From: Streptomyces venezuelae
GTDB taxonomy: Bacteria; Actinomycetota; Actinomycetes; Streptomycetales; Streptomycetaceae
Length of the DNA: 64,000 bases
Direction of reading: 5' to 3'
Assembly (NCBI RefSeq): GCF_008642375.1
Contig: NZ_CP029194.1
Coordinates: 1,922,001 to 1,986,000, forward strand
Part shown: positions 50,650 through 58,586 of the stretch, piece after piece
Position numbering within the stretch: the first letter of the stretch is position 1
How the letters are laid out: each line of letters starts with the position of its first letter
Notes under the pieces: model-generated
What the model was told of the DNA's origin: nothing
What the model saw: the letters and a program-made list of their open reading frames with translations, nothing else
The model's database searches: none
Translations under genes and position numbers: made by a program

Positions 50650-50674
50650 AAGGGGCCCCGCCGGGGCCCCTTTT
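50650..50674 (+). terminator. Intrinsic terminator: 10-bp stem with T tail
   Basis: AAGGGGCCCC-GCC-GGGGCCCCTT followed by TT, a near-ideal rho-independent terminator 20 bp after the acetyltransferase stop. It insulates that gene from the sulfur operon downstream. Confidence 0.9.
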
Positions 50675-50772
50675 ACGTGACCTGGAACACAGCATCTCGC
50701 ACACCGAGACAGTTCTGTCCAAATAACGGACGATGCTGGACTGCGTCCAAAGTCCCGTGACACGCTTCCGTC

Positions 50773-50856
50773 ATGTCTGGAACTGGAACTGCCTTGGTGA
50801 GTCGGCGGCACGTCGACCTCGGCCGCATGTCCAGCGCCATCTGTCCGGCGCGCTGA
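50773..50856 (+). CDS. Leader peptide of the sulfur assimilation operon (27 residues)
   Basis: A 27-codon ORF in the 300-bp leader of the sulfite reductase gene. Its core ALVSRRHVDLGRMSSAICPA matches, as recalled, the family of actinobacterial putative leader peptides with a conserved RRHxDLxRxxxxxC stretch found before sulfur genes. The single Cys is near the end. In mycobacteria, ribosome stalling at such cysteine codons controls downstream expression. No good ribosome site precedes the ATG, so translation may start on a leaderless transcript, or at an internal GTG (50797). Confidence 0.65.
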   Translation: MSGTGTALVSRRHVDLGRMSSAICPAR

Positions 50857-50917
50857 CACCACCAGCACCGCCGCGATCTCTCCTCTGCCCGACCCTGCTG
50901 CGCACTGACGCGCCACC

Positions 50918-50949
50918 CTCTGACCTCAGCGCGAGTGTGCAGGTCAGAG
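50918..50949 (+). promoter_or_regulatory. 9-bp stem hairpin between the leader peptide and sulfite reductase
   Basis: CTCTGACCT (50918-50926) pairs perfectly with AGGTCAGAG (50941-50949) around a 14-nt loop. It begins 62 nt after the leader stop and ends 33 nt before the sulfite reductase ATG. It is a candidate for the regulated structure of the leader. Confidence 0.5.
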
Positions 50950-50982
50950 CCGCCCTCTCGCAGTCCCGAAGGACAAAACGCC

Positions 50983-52680
50983 ATGGCCGCCACCCCGGAA
51001 AACCCCACACCCGCCGCCGCCCGCCGCAAGGCCGGGCGCCACCGTGGCGAGGGTCAGTGGGCCGTGGGGCACTTCACCCCGCTGAACGGCAATGAGCAGT
51101 TCAAGAAGGACGACGACGGTCTCAATGTGCGGACACGCATTGAGACGGTCTACTCGAAGCGCGGTTTCGACTCCATCGACCCCAACGACCTCCGCGGCCG
51201 CATGCGCTGGTGGGGCCTCTACACCCAGCGCAAGCAGGGTCTGGACGGCACCAAGACCGGCGTCCTGGAGCCGGAGGAGCTGGACGACGAGTACTTCATG
51301 CTCCGCGTCCGCATCGACGGCGGCCGGCTGACCACGCAGCAGCTCCGGGTGATCGGTGAGATCTCCGAGGAGTTCGCCCGCGGCACGGCCGACATCACCG
51401 ACCGGCAGAACGTCCAGTACCACTGGATCCGCATCGAGGACGTCCCCGAGATCTGGAACCGCCTGGAGGCGGTCGGCCTGTCGACCACCGAGGCCTGCGG
51501 TGACACCCCGCGTGTCGTCCTCGGCTCGCCCGTGGCCGGGATCGCCGAGGACGAGATCATCGACGGCACGCCCGCCATCGACGAGATCTACCGCCGGATC
51601 GTGGGCAACAAGGACTTCTCCAACCTGCCCCGCAAGTTCAAGTCCGCGGTCTCCGGTTCGCCGCTGCTCGACGTGGCGCACGAGATCAACGACATCGCGT
51701 TCGTCGGCGTGCGTCACCCCGAGCACGGCCCCGGCTTCGACGTGTGGGTCGGCGGAGGCCTGTCCACCAACCCGAAGCTCGGCGTCCGGCTCGGCACCTG
51801 GGTCTCGCTCGACGAGGTCCCGGACGTGTACGAGGGCGTCATCTCGATCTTCCGCGACTACGGCTACCGCCGGCTGCGCAACCGCGCCCGTCTGAAGTTC
51901 CTGGTCGCCGACTGGGGCCCGGAGAAGTTCCGCCAGGTCCTGGAGGACGAGTACCTCAAGCGCAAGCTGCCGGACGGCCCCGCCCCCGAGCAGCCCGCCG
52001 GCCAGTGGCGTGACCACGTCGGCGTCCACCGGCAGAAGGACGGCCGGTTCTACGTCGGTTTCGCGCCGCGCGTCGGCCGGGTCGACGGCGCCACGCTGAC
52101 GAAGATCGCCGAGATCGCCGAGACGCACGGCTCCGGCCGGGTCCGCACCACCGCCGAGCAGAAGATGCTCGTCCTCGACATCGAGGAGGCACAGGTCGAG
52201 GGCATCGTCTCCGCCCTGGAGGCGCTGGACCTGCGGGTCACCCCCTCGCCGTTCCGGCGGGGCACGATGGCCTGCACCGGCATCGAGTTCTGCAAGCTCG
52301 CGATCGTCGAGACGAAGGGCCGCGGCTCCTCGCTCATCGACGAACTGGAGCGCCGCATCCCGGAGTTCGACGAGCCGCTGACGATCAACATCAACGGCTG
52401 CCCGAACGCCTGCGCCCGTATCCAGGTCGCGGACATCGGTCTCAAGGGCCAGCTGGTCCTGGACGACGAGGGCAACCGCGTCGAGGGCTACCAGGTGCAC
52501 CTGGGCGGCGCCCTCGGCCTGGAGGCCGGCTTCGGCCGCAAGGTCCGCGGCCTCAAGGTCACCGCCGCCGAGCTCCCGGACTACGTGGAGCGGGTCCTCA
52601 AGCGCTTCCAGGCGGAGCGCGAGGACGGCGAGCGGTTCGCGACCTGGACGGCCCGCGCCTCGGAGGAATCCCTCTCATGA
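50983..52680 (+). CDS. Ferredoxin-type sulfite reductase (nitrite/sulfite reductase family)
   Basis: 565 residues. It reduces sulfite to sulfide with six electrons, using siroheme and a [4Fe-4S] cluster. Two ferredoxin-like half domains (YFMLRVRIDGGRLTTQQLRV and VGFAPRVGRVDGATLTKIAE) alternate with two catalytic halves. Cluster/siroheme ligands are Cys431, Cys437, Cys473 and Cys477 (CTGIEFC, NGCPNAC). A Cys in STTEACGDTPR and the Tyr in TVYSKRGFDS correspond to the Tyr-Cys pair of mycobacterial SirA/NirA. The surrounding cys genes point to sulfite rather than nitrite. ATG at 50983; first gene of a ten-gene operon. Confidence 0.93.
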   Translation: MAATPENPTPAAARRKAGRHRGEGQWAVGHFTPLNGNEQFKKDDDGLNVRTRIETVYSKRGFDSIDPNDLRGRMRWWGLYTQRKQGLDGTKTGVLEPEELDDEYFMLRVRIDGGRLTTQQLRVIGEISEEFARGTADITDRQNVQYHWIRIEDVPEIWNRLEAVGLSTTEACGDTPRVVLGSPVAGIAEDEIIDGTPAIDEIYRRIVGNKDFSNLPRKFKSAVSGSPLLDVAHEINDIAFVGVRHPEHGPGFDVWVGGGLSTNPKLGVRLGTWVSLDEVPDVYEGVISIFRDYGYRRLRNRARLKFLVADWGPEKFRQVLEDEYLKRKLPDGPAPEQPAGQWRDHVGVHRQKDGRFYVGFAPRVGRVDGATLTKIAEIAETHGSGRVRTTAEQKMLVLDIEEAQVEGIVSALEALDLRVTPSPFRRGTMACTGIEFCKLAIVETKGRGSSLIDELERRIPEFDEPLTININGCPNACARIQVADIGLKGQLVLDDEGNRVEGYQVHLGGALGLEAGFGRKVRGLKVTAAELPDYVERVLKRFQAEREDGERFATWTARASEESLS

Positions 52681-52856
52681 GCGAGCGAGCCGCACCGTTC
52701 CACTGCCCCTACTGCGGGGACGAGGACCTGCGTCCGAACGAGCAGGGTCACGGCGCCTGGGAATGCGCCACGTGCAGCCGTGCCTTCCAGTTGAAGTTCC
52801 TGGGGCTGCTCGCCCCGGGCACTTCGGGCAACACCCCTGGAAGGGAAGAGATATGA
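52677..52856 (+). CDS. 59-residue zinc-ribbon protein between sir and cysH
   Basis: Its ATG overlaps the sulfite reductase stop (ATGA) and its stop overlaps the cysH start (ATGA), so all three are translationally coupled. The product has two C-x2-C knuckles, FHCPYCGDED and WECATCSRAFQL, typical of a rubredoxin-like or zinc-ribbon fold, and a short flexible tail. Role unknown; an electron carrier or assembly factor for sulfite or APS reduction would fit the position. High third-position GC supports real coding. Confidence 0.85.
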   Translation: MSERAAPFHCPYCGDEDLRPNEQGHGAWECATCSRAFQLKFLGLLAPGTSGNTPGREEI

Positions 52857-53569
52857 CGGTCACCCAGATCGATCAGGACGCCACCGCGGCCGACCTCAAG
52901 GCACTCGCCGAGCAGGCCGGCCGTGACCTGGAGGACGCCTCGCCCCTGGAGATCCTCCGGTGGGCCGTGGACACCTTCGGCGCGCGCTTCTGCGTCACGT
53001 CCTCCATGGAGGACGCGGTCGTCGCCCATCTCGCCTCGCGGGTCCGGCCCGGCGTGGACGTCGTCTTCCTCGACACGGGCTACCACTTCGAGGAGACCAT
53101 CGGCACCCGGGACGCCGTCGACGCCGTCATGGACGTCAGCGTCATCACCCTGACGCCGCGCCAGACGGTGGCCGAGCAGGACGCCGAGTACGGCGCGAAG
53201 CTGCACGAGCGCGACCCCGACCTGTGCTGCGCGCTGCGCAAGGTCAAGCCGCTGGAGGAGGGCCTGACCGCCTACAGCGCCTGGGCCACCGGCCTGCGCC
53301 GCGACGAGTCCCCGACCCGGGCGAACACCCCGGTCGTCGGCTGGGACGAGAAGCGGCAGAAGGTCAAGGTCTCCCCCATCGCCCGCTGGACGCAGGACGA
53401 CGTCGACGCGTACGTCATGGAGCACGGGGTCCTCACCAACCCGCTCCTGACGGACGGTTACGCCTCCGTCGGGTGCGCCCCCTGCACCCGTCGTGTCCTG
53501 GAGGGCGAGGACGCCCGCGCCGGACGCTGGGCGGGCCGCAACAAGACCGAGTGCGGACTGCACGGCTGA
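52853..53569 (+). CDS. cysH: Adenylyl-sulfate (APS) reductase
   Basis: 238 residues. It reduces adenylyl sulfate to sulfite with thioredoxin. The PP-loop core is seen in FCVTSSMEDAVVAHLASRV and VVFLDTGYHFEETIGT. Cys125-Cys126 (DLCCALRKVKP) and Cys208-Cys211 (GCAPC) are the four [4Fe-4S] ligands that distinguish APS reductases from PAPS reductases. The catalytic Cys234 is in the final KTECGLHG. ATG at 52853 overlaps the preceding small gene. Confidence 0.95.
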   Translation: MTVTQIDQDATAADLKALAEQAGRDLEDASPLEILRWAVDTFGARFCVTSSMEDAVVAHLASRVRPGVDVVFLDTGYHFEETIGTRDAVDAVMDVSVITLTPRQTVAEQDAEYGAKLHERDPDLCCALRKVKPLEEGLTAYSAWATGLRRDESPTRANTPVVGWDEKRQKVKVSPIARWTQDDVDAYVMEHGVLTNPLLTDGYASVGCAPCTRRVLEGEDARAGRWAGRNKTECGLHG

Positions 53570-53625
53570 TGACCCCCACCCCTCAGACCTCCCCCGAGAT
53601 CTCCCACACCTCCCAGGAGAACCAC

Positions 53626-54159
53626 GTGACCGGTGTCACCATCTGGCTCACCGGCCTGCCGAGCGCCGGAAAGACCACCATCGCGTACGAGCTGGCCGGC
53701 CGCCTCCGCGACGAGGGCCACCGCGTCGAGATCCTCGACGGCGACGAGATCCGCGAGTTCCTCTCCGCGGGCCTCGGCTTCACCCGCGAGGACCGGCACA
53801 CCAACGTGCAGCGCATCGGCTTCGTCGCCGAGCTGCTCGCCTCGCAGGGCGTGCAGGTCCTGGTGCCGGTCATCGCCCCGTACGCCGACAGCCGCGAGGC
53901 GGTCCGCAAGCGCCACGCCGCCGAGGGCACCACCTTCGTCGAGGTGCACGTGGCCACCCCCGTCGAGGTCTGCTCGGTCCGCGACGTCAAGGGCCTCTAC
54001 GCCAAGCAGGCCGCCGGCGAGATCAGCGGCCTGACCGGCGTCGACGACCCGTACGAGGCCCCCGAGACGCCCGATCTCCGGATCGAGTCCCAGAACCAGA
54101 CCGTGCAGGAGTCCGCGGCGCAGCTCCACGCGCTGCTCACCGAGAGGGGTCTGCTGTGA
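53626..54159 (+). CDS. cysC: Adenylyl-sulfate kinase
   Basis: 177 residues. It phosphorylates APS to PAPS with ATP. P-loop TGLPSAGKTT at residues 9-18, EILDGDEIREFLSAGLGF and the APS-binding region DRHTNVQRIGFVAELLASQG are present. The GTG at 53626 follows AGGAGA five bases upstream and begins right at the domain, so it is preferred. An ATG at 53569 overlapping the cysH stop would add 19 residues. The stop overlaps the cysD GTG start (GTGA). Confidence 0.93.
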   Translation: MTGVTIWLTGLPSAGKTTIAYELAGRLRDEGHRVEILDGDEIREFLSAGLGFTREDRHTNVQRIGFVAELLASQGVQVLVPVIAPYADSREAVRKRHAAEGTTFVEVHVATPVEVCSVRDVKGLYAKQAAGEISGLTGVDDPYEAPETPDLRIESQNQTVQESAAQLHALLTERGLL

Positions 54160-55091
54160 CCACCGTCGTCAACGTCCACGAGACGACCGACAGCCCGTTC
54201 GCGCTGTCGCACCTCGACTCCCTGGAGTCGGAGGCCGTCCACATCTTCCGCGAGGTGGCGGGCGAGTTCGAGCGGCCGGTGATCCTCTTCTCCGGCGGCA
54301 AGGACTCCATCGTCATGCTGCACCTGGCGCTGAAGGCCTTCGCCCCGGCGCCGGTCCCCTTCACGCTGCTGCACGTCGACACCGGGCACAACTTCCCCGA
54401 GGTCCTCGCCTACCGCGACCGGGTCGTGGCCGAGCACGGGCTGCGGCTGCACGTCGCCTCCGTGCAGGAGTACATCGACGCGGGCAAGCTGCGCGAGCGC
54501 CCGGACGGCACCCGCAACCCGCTGCAGACCGTCCCGCTGACCGAGGCGATCCAGCAGCACCGCTTCGACGCGGTCTTCGGCGGCGGCCGCCGCGACGAGG
54601 AGAAGGCCCGCGCCAAGGAGCGGGTGTTCTCGCTGCGCGACGAGTTCTCGCAGTGGGACCCGCGCCGGCAGCGCCCCGAGCTGTGGCAGCTCTACAACGG
54701 CCGCCACGCGCCCGGCGAGCACGTCCGGGTCTTCCCGCTCTCCAACTGGACCGAGCTGGACGTCTGGCAGTACATCGCCCGCGAGGGCATCGAGCTGCCG
54801 GAGATCTACTTCGCGCACGAGCGTGAGGTCTTCGCGCGCAGCGGCATGTGGCTGACCGCCGGCGAGTGGGGCGGCCCCAAGGACACCGAGACGGTCGAGA
54901 AGCGGCTCATCCGCTACCGCACCGTCGGCGACATGTCCTGCACCGGTGCCGTCGACTCCGACGCCACCACGCTCGACGCCGTCATCGCCGAGATCGCCGC
55001 CTCCCGCCTCACCGAGCGGGGCGCGACCCGCGCCGACGACAAGATGTCCGAGGCCGCGATGGAAGACCGCAAGCGCGAAGGGTACTTCTAG
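54156..55091 (+). CDS. cysD: Sulfate adenylyltransferase subunit 2
   Basis: 311 residues, full length. It forms APS from ATP and sulfate together with the GTPase CysN. The PP-loop motif is PVILFSGGKDSIVMLHLALK and there is a conserved GGGRRDEEKARAKERVFSLR stretch. The C-terminus ends MEDRKREGYF as in other CysD proteins. The GTG start at 54156 overlaps the cysC stop, implying coupled translation; cysN follows 2 bp after the stop. Confidence 0.96.
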   Translation: MTTVVNVHETTDSPFALSHLDSLESEAVHIFREVAGEFERPVILFSGGKDSIVMLHLALKAFAPAPVPFTLLHVDTGHNFPEVLAYRDRVVAEHGLRLHVASVQEYIDAGKLRERPDGTRNPLQTVPLTEAIQQHRFDAVFGGGRRDEEKARAKERVFSLRDEFSQWDPRRQRPELWQLYNGRHAPGEHVRVFPLSNWTELDVWQYIAREGIELPEIYFAHEREVFARSGMWLTAGEWGGPKDTETVEKRLIRYRTVGDMSCTGAVDSDATTLDAVIAEIAASRLTERGATRADDKMSEAAMEDRKREGYF

Positions 55092-55093
55092 CC

Positions 55094-56443
55094 ATGACGA
55101 ACACGACCGACCAGTTCGCCGAGTTCGCCGACGTCTCGGCGACCACCCTGCTGCGCTTCGCCACCGCCGGCTCCGTCGACGACGGCAAGTCCACGCTGGT
55201 GGGCCGTCTCCTGCACGACTCCAAGTCGGTCCTCACCGACCAGCTGGAGGCCGTCGAGGCCGCGTCGATCAAGCGCGGCCAGGAGGCGCCCGACCTGGCA
55301 CTCCTGACCGACGGCCTGCGGGCCGAGCGCGAGCAGGGCATCACGATCGACGTGGCCTACCGTTACTTCGCCACCGCCCGCCGCCGCTTCATCCTCGCGG
55401 ACACCCCCGGCCACGTGCAGTACACCCGGAACATGGTCACCGGCGCCTCCACCGCCGAGCTGGCCGTCGTCCTGGTCGACGCCCGCAACGGCGTGGTCGA
55501 GCAGACCCGCCGGCACGCCGCCGTCGCCGCGCTGCTCCGCGTCCCGCACGTGGTCCTGGCCGTGAACAAGATGGACCTGGTCGACTACCAGGAGCCCGTC
55601 TTCGCCGCGATCGCCGAGGAGTTCACGACGTACGCCTCCGAGCTCGGCGTCCCGGAGATCACCGCGATCCCGATCTCGGCGCTCGCCGGCGACAACGTCG
55701 TGGAGCCGTCCGCGAACATGGACTGGTACGGCGGCCCGACGGTCCTGGAGCACCTGGAGACCGTCCCGGTCAGCCACGACCTGACGGCCTGCCACGCGCG
55801 CTTCCCGGTCCAGTACGTGATCCGCCCGCAGACCGCCGAGCACCCCGACTACCGGGGCTACGCCGGTCAGATCGCGGCGGGCGCCTTCCGCGTCGGCGAG
55901 CAGATCACGGTCCTGCCGTCGGGCAAGACCTCCACGATCAGCGGGATCGACGCGCTCGGCGAGTCCGTGGACATCGCCTGGGCCCCGCAGTCGGTCACGA
56001 TCCGGCTCGCCGACGACATCGACATCTCGCGCGGCGACCTGCTCGCCCCGGTCGGTGACGCCCCGGCGACCAGCCAGGACGTCGAGGCGACGGTCTGCCA
56101 CGTGGCCGACCAGCCCCTCGCCGTGGGCCAGCGGGTGCTGCTCAAGCACACGACCCGCACGGTCAAGGCCATCGTCAAGGAGATCCCCTCGCGGCTGACC
56201 CTGGACGATCTCTCCCAGCACCCGAACCCCGGGCAGCTGGTCGCCAACGACATCGGCCGGGTCGTCGTGCGCACCGCCGAGCCGCTCGCGCTCGACGCGT
56301 ACGCGGACTCGCGCCGTACCGGTTCCTTCCTGCTGATCGACCCGGCGGACGGCACCACGCTCGCGGCGGGCATGGCGGGCGAGTCCTTCGCCACCACCAA
56401 GGCCGTCTCGGTCGTCGAGGACGTGGAGGGGTGGGACTTCTGA
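55094..56443 (+). CDS. cysN: Sulfate adenylyltransferase subunit 1 (GTPase)
   Basis: 449 residues of the EF-Tu-like GTPase family. G1 AGSVDDGKST, G3 DTPGH and G4 NKMD are all intact, with the EQGITIDVAYRYFAT switch region. Two beta-barrel domains follow (about 235-449). It drives CysD by GTP hydrolysis. It lacks a fused APS kinase domain, consistent with the separate cysC in the operon. Confidence 0.96.
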   Translation: MTNTTDQFAEFADVSATTLLRFATAGSVDDGKSTLVGRLLHDSKSVLTDQLEAVEAASIKRGQEAPDLALLTDGLRAEREQGITIDVAYRYFATARRRFILADTPGHVQYTRNMVTGASTAELAVVLVDARNGVVEQTRRHAAVAALLRVPHVVLAVNKMDLVDYQEPVFAAIAEEFTTYASELGVPEITAIPISALAGDNVVEPSANMDWYGGPTVLEHLETVPVSHDLTACHARFPVQYVIRPQTAEHPDYRGYAGQIAAGAFRVGEQITVLPSGKTSTISGIDALGESVDIAWAPQSVTIRLADDIDISRGDLLAPVGDAPATSQDVEATVCHVADQPLAVGQRVLLKHTTRTVKAIVKEIPSRLTLDDLSQHPNPGQLVANDIGRVVVRTAEPLALDAYADSRRTGSFLLIDPADGTTLAAGMAGESFATTKAVSVVEDVEGWDF

Positions 56444-56531
56444 TGTTCCAGGACATCTACGCCACCTTCGCCAAGGAGGGTGGTCGCGTGGGCGGCGGCA
56501 CCCTCGGCACGGGCCAGGGAGGCGTTGCGCG

Positions 56532-56606
56532 ATGTTGCGCGCCGACCTCCACGCACCGCGCGAGCGGTGCGACGCGGCTCCACCCGATCCACCCCGAACG
56601 ACATAG
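56532..56606 (+). CDS. Possible 24-residue upstream ORF before the sulfonate transporter genes
   Basis: In the 205-bp gap after cysN, an ATG at 56532 follows GGGAGG with a 9-base spacer and opens a 24-codon ORF (MLRADLHAPRERCDAAP then Pro-rich), ending 42 bp before the transporter binding-protein start. It has one Cys and a RADLH start reminiscent of sulfur leader peptides, but the match is weak. A competing frame from an ATG overlapping the cysN stop (56443-56628) contains a CC pair. Which, if either, is translated is open. Confidence 0.35.
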   Translation: MLRADLHAPRERCDAAPPDPPRTT

Positions 56607-56648
56607 ACGCAGACTTCGCAGAAGTTGACATCGAGGGGAACACTTCCC

Positions 56649-57758
56649 GTGCCTGCCACCACCCGTACCACCCTGCGCCGCGGCCTGGCCGCCGCCGCCG
56701 TCCTGCCGCTGCTGATCGGCGCACTCGCCTCCTGCGGCTACGGCTCCGAGGCCAAGAACGACGAGAAGAAGGTGGCCGCCGAGGGCAAGAAGCTCTCCGC
56801 CGACACCGTACGGCTCGGGTACTTCCCCAACCTGACGCACGCCACCGCGCTGGTGGGTGACCAGGAGGGCATCCTCCAGAAGGAACTGGGCGGCACCCTG
56901 CTGAAGCCCACCACCTTCAACGCCGGTCCGTCCGAGATCGAGGCCCTCAACGCGGGCTCGATCGACATCGGCTTCATCGGCCCCTCGCCGTCCATCAACG
57001 GCTACGTCAAGACCAAGGGCACCAACCTCCGCATCATCGGCGGCTCGGCCTCCGGTGGCGTGAAGCTCGTCGTGAACCCCGCGAAGATCAAGACCCTGGA
57101 CGACCTCAAGGGCAAGAAGATCGCCACGCCGCAGCTCGGCAACACGCAGGACGTGGCCTTCCTCAACTGGATCTCCGAGAAGGGCTGGAAGGTCGACGCC
57201 AAGAGCGGCAAGGGTGACGTCTCCGTGGTCCGCACGGACAACAAGGTGACCCCGAACGCCTACGGCTCCGGCGCCATCGACGGCGCCTGGGTGCCGGAGC
57301 CGACCGCGTCGAAGCTGGTCAGCGACGGCGCGAAGGTCCTGCTCGACGAGTCCGACCTGTGGCCGGACAAGAAGTTCGTCATCACGAACATCATCGTGTC
57401 GCAGAAGTTCCTGACGGCGCACCCGGACGTCGTCGAGGCTTTCCTGCGCGGCGCGGTGAAGACCAACGAGTGGATCAACGCCAACCCGGACAAGGCGAAG
57501 GCCTCGGCCAACGCCAAGCTCAAGACGATCTCCGGCAAGGCGCTCGGTGACAAGGTGATCGACGCCGCGTGGCCGTCCATCCAGTTCACCGACGATCCGC
57601 TGGCGGCCACGCTCCAGGCCCAGGCCGACCACGCGGTGAAGGCAGGCCTCCTGGAGAAGCCCGAGCTGTCCGGCATCTACGACCTGAAGCCGCTCAACAA
57701 GGTCCTGAAGGCCGCGGGGCAGCCCGAGGTCTCCGACGCCGGTCTCGGCGCGAAGTAA
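56649..57758 (+). CDS. ABC transporter substrate-binding lipoprotein, aliphatic sulfonate/taurine type
   Basis: 369 residues. A lipoprotein signal with lipobox LASC (lipidated Cys29) is followed by a SsuA/TauA/NrtA-type binding domain: LGYFPNLTHATALVGDQEGI, NAGPSEIEALNAGSIDIGFI, GPSPSINGYVKTKGTNLRII, ATPQLGNTQDVAFLNWISEK and GAWVPEPTASKL. The GTG at 56649 has GAGGGGAAC upstream. Clustering with cys genes supports a sulfur-containing ligand (sulfonate, possibly sulfate), but the family also binds nitrate and other compounds. Confidence 0.9.
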   Translation: MPATTRTTLRRGLAAAAVLPLLIGALASCGYGSEAKNDEKKVAAEGKKLSADTVRLGYFPNLTHATALVGDQEGILQKELGGTLLKPTTFNAGPSEIEALNAGSIDIGFIGPSPSINGYVKTKGTNLRIIGGSASGGVKLVVNPAKIKTLDDLKGKKIATPQLGNTQDVAFLNWISEKGWKVDAKSGKGDVSVVRTDNKVTPNAYGSGAIDGAWVPEPTASKLVSDGAKVLLDESDLWPDKKFVITNIIVSQKFLTAHPDVVEAFLRGAVKTNEWINANPDKAKASANAKLKTISGKALGDKVIDAAWPSIQFTDDPLAATLQAQADHAVKAGLLEKPELSGIYDLKPLNKVLKAAGQPEVSDAGLGAK

Positions 57759-57791
57759 CCAGCCGCAGCTCATACCCAGGAGGTGACGACC

Positions 57792-58586
57792 ATGGCCACG
57801 ACCGCGACGCTCGCCAAGGCCGAGGACCGCACGGCGGTGACCCATGCCGCCCGTATCGAGCATGTCTCCAAGTCCTTCGGCGGACCCGCCGGCGGACAGC
57901 TCGTCCTCGACGACATCTCGCTCGATGTCGCCCCCGGCGAGTTCGTCACCCTCCTGGGTGCCTCGGGCTGCGGCAAGTCCACGCTGCTCAACCTGGTCGC
58001 CGGGCTCGACCGGCCGTCCGCGGGGTCCATCGAGACCCCCGGCGGCCGGCCGGCCCTGATGTTCCAGGAGCACGCCCTCTTCCCGTGGCTCACCGCGGGC
58101 AAGAACATCGAACTGGCCCTGCGGCTGCGCGGAGTACCCAAGGCCGAGCGGCGCGAGGAGGCCGAGCGGCTGCTCGACCTCGTGCGGCTCGGCGGCTCGT
58201 ACGGCAAGCGCGTCCACGAGCTGTCCGGCGGCATGCGCCAGCGGGTCGCCCTGGCGCGCGCGCTCGCCCAGGACAGCGATCTGCTCCTGATGGACGAGCC
58301 GTTCGCCGCGCTCGACGCCATCACCCGGGACGTGCTGCACGACGAGCTGACCCGGATCTGGCGGGAGACGAAGCTGTCGGTGCTCTTCGTCACCCACAAC
58401 GTCCGCGAGGCCGTGCGGCTGGCCGAGCGCGTCGTCCTCCTCTCGTCCCGGCCCGGCCGGATCGCCCACGAGTGGACGATCGACATCCCGCAGCCGCGCC
58501 GCATCGAGGACTCCGACGTCGCGGAGCTCTCCGTCGAGATCACCGAGCACCTGCGTGGGGAGATCCGCCGTCATGGCCAGCACTGA
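57792..58586 (+). CDS. ABC transporter ATP-binding protein, sulfonate type
   Basis: 264 residues. Walker A GASGCGKST, Q-loop MFQEHALFPWLT, signature LSGGMRQRVALARALAQ, Walker B LLLMDEPFAALDA and the H-loop VLFVTHNVREAVRLAERVVL are all intact. It matches the SsuB/TauB subfamily that pairs with SsuA-type binding proteins. Start ATG at 57792 has an optimal AGGAGGTG. It overlaps the permease gene by 14 bp. Confidence 0.94.
   Translation: MATTATLAKAEDRTAVTHAARIEHVSKSFGGPAGGQLVLDDISLDVAPGEFVTLLGASGCGKSTLLNLVAGLDRPSAGSIETPGGRPALMFQEHALFPWLTAGKNIELALRLRGVPKAERREEAERLLDLVRLGGSYGKRVHELSGGMRQRVALARALAQDSDLLLMDEPFAALDAITRDVLHDELTRIWRETKLSVLFVTHNVREAVRLAERVVLLSSRPGRIAHEWTIDIPQPRRIEDSDVAELSVEITEHLRGEIRRHGQH

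Noticed and set aside
50727..50741. GTCC-N7-GGAC element upstream of the sulfur leader peptide as an operator
   Set aside because: The arms are only four bases long, too weak to support a claim without comparison to other genomes.
53569..53625. Longer cysC start at the ATG overlapping the cysH stop
   Set aside because: The 19 extra codons are Thr/Ser/Pro-rich and unlike the family, and the GTG at 53626 has a much better ribosome site. It remains possible.
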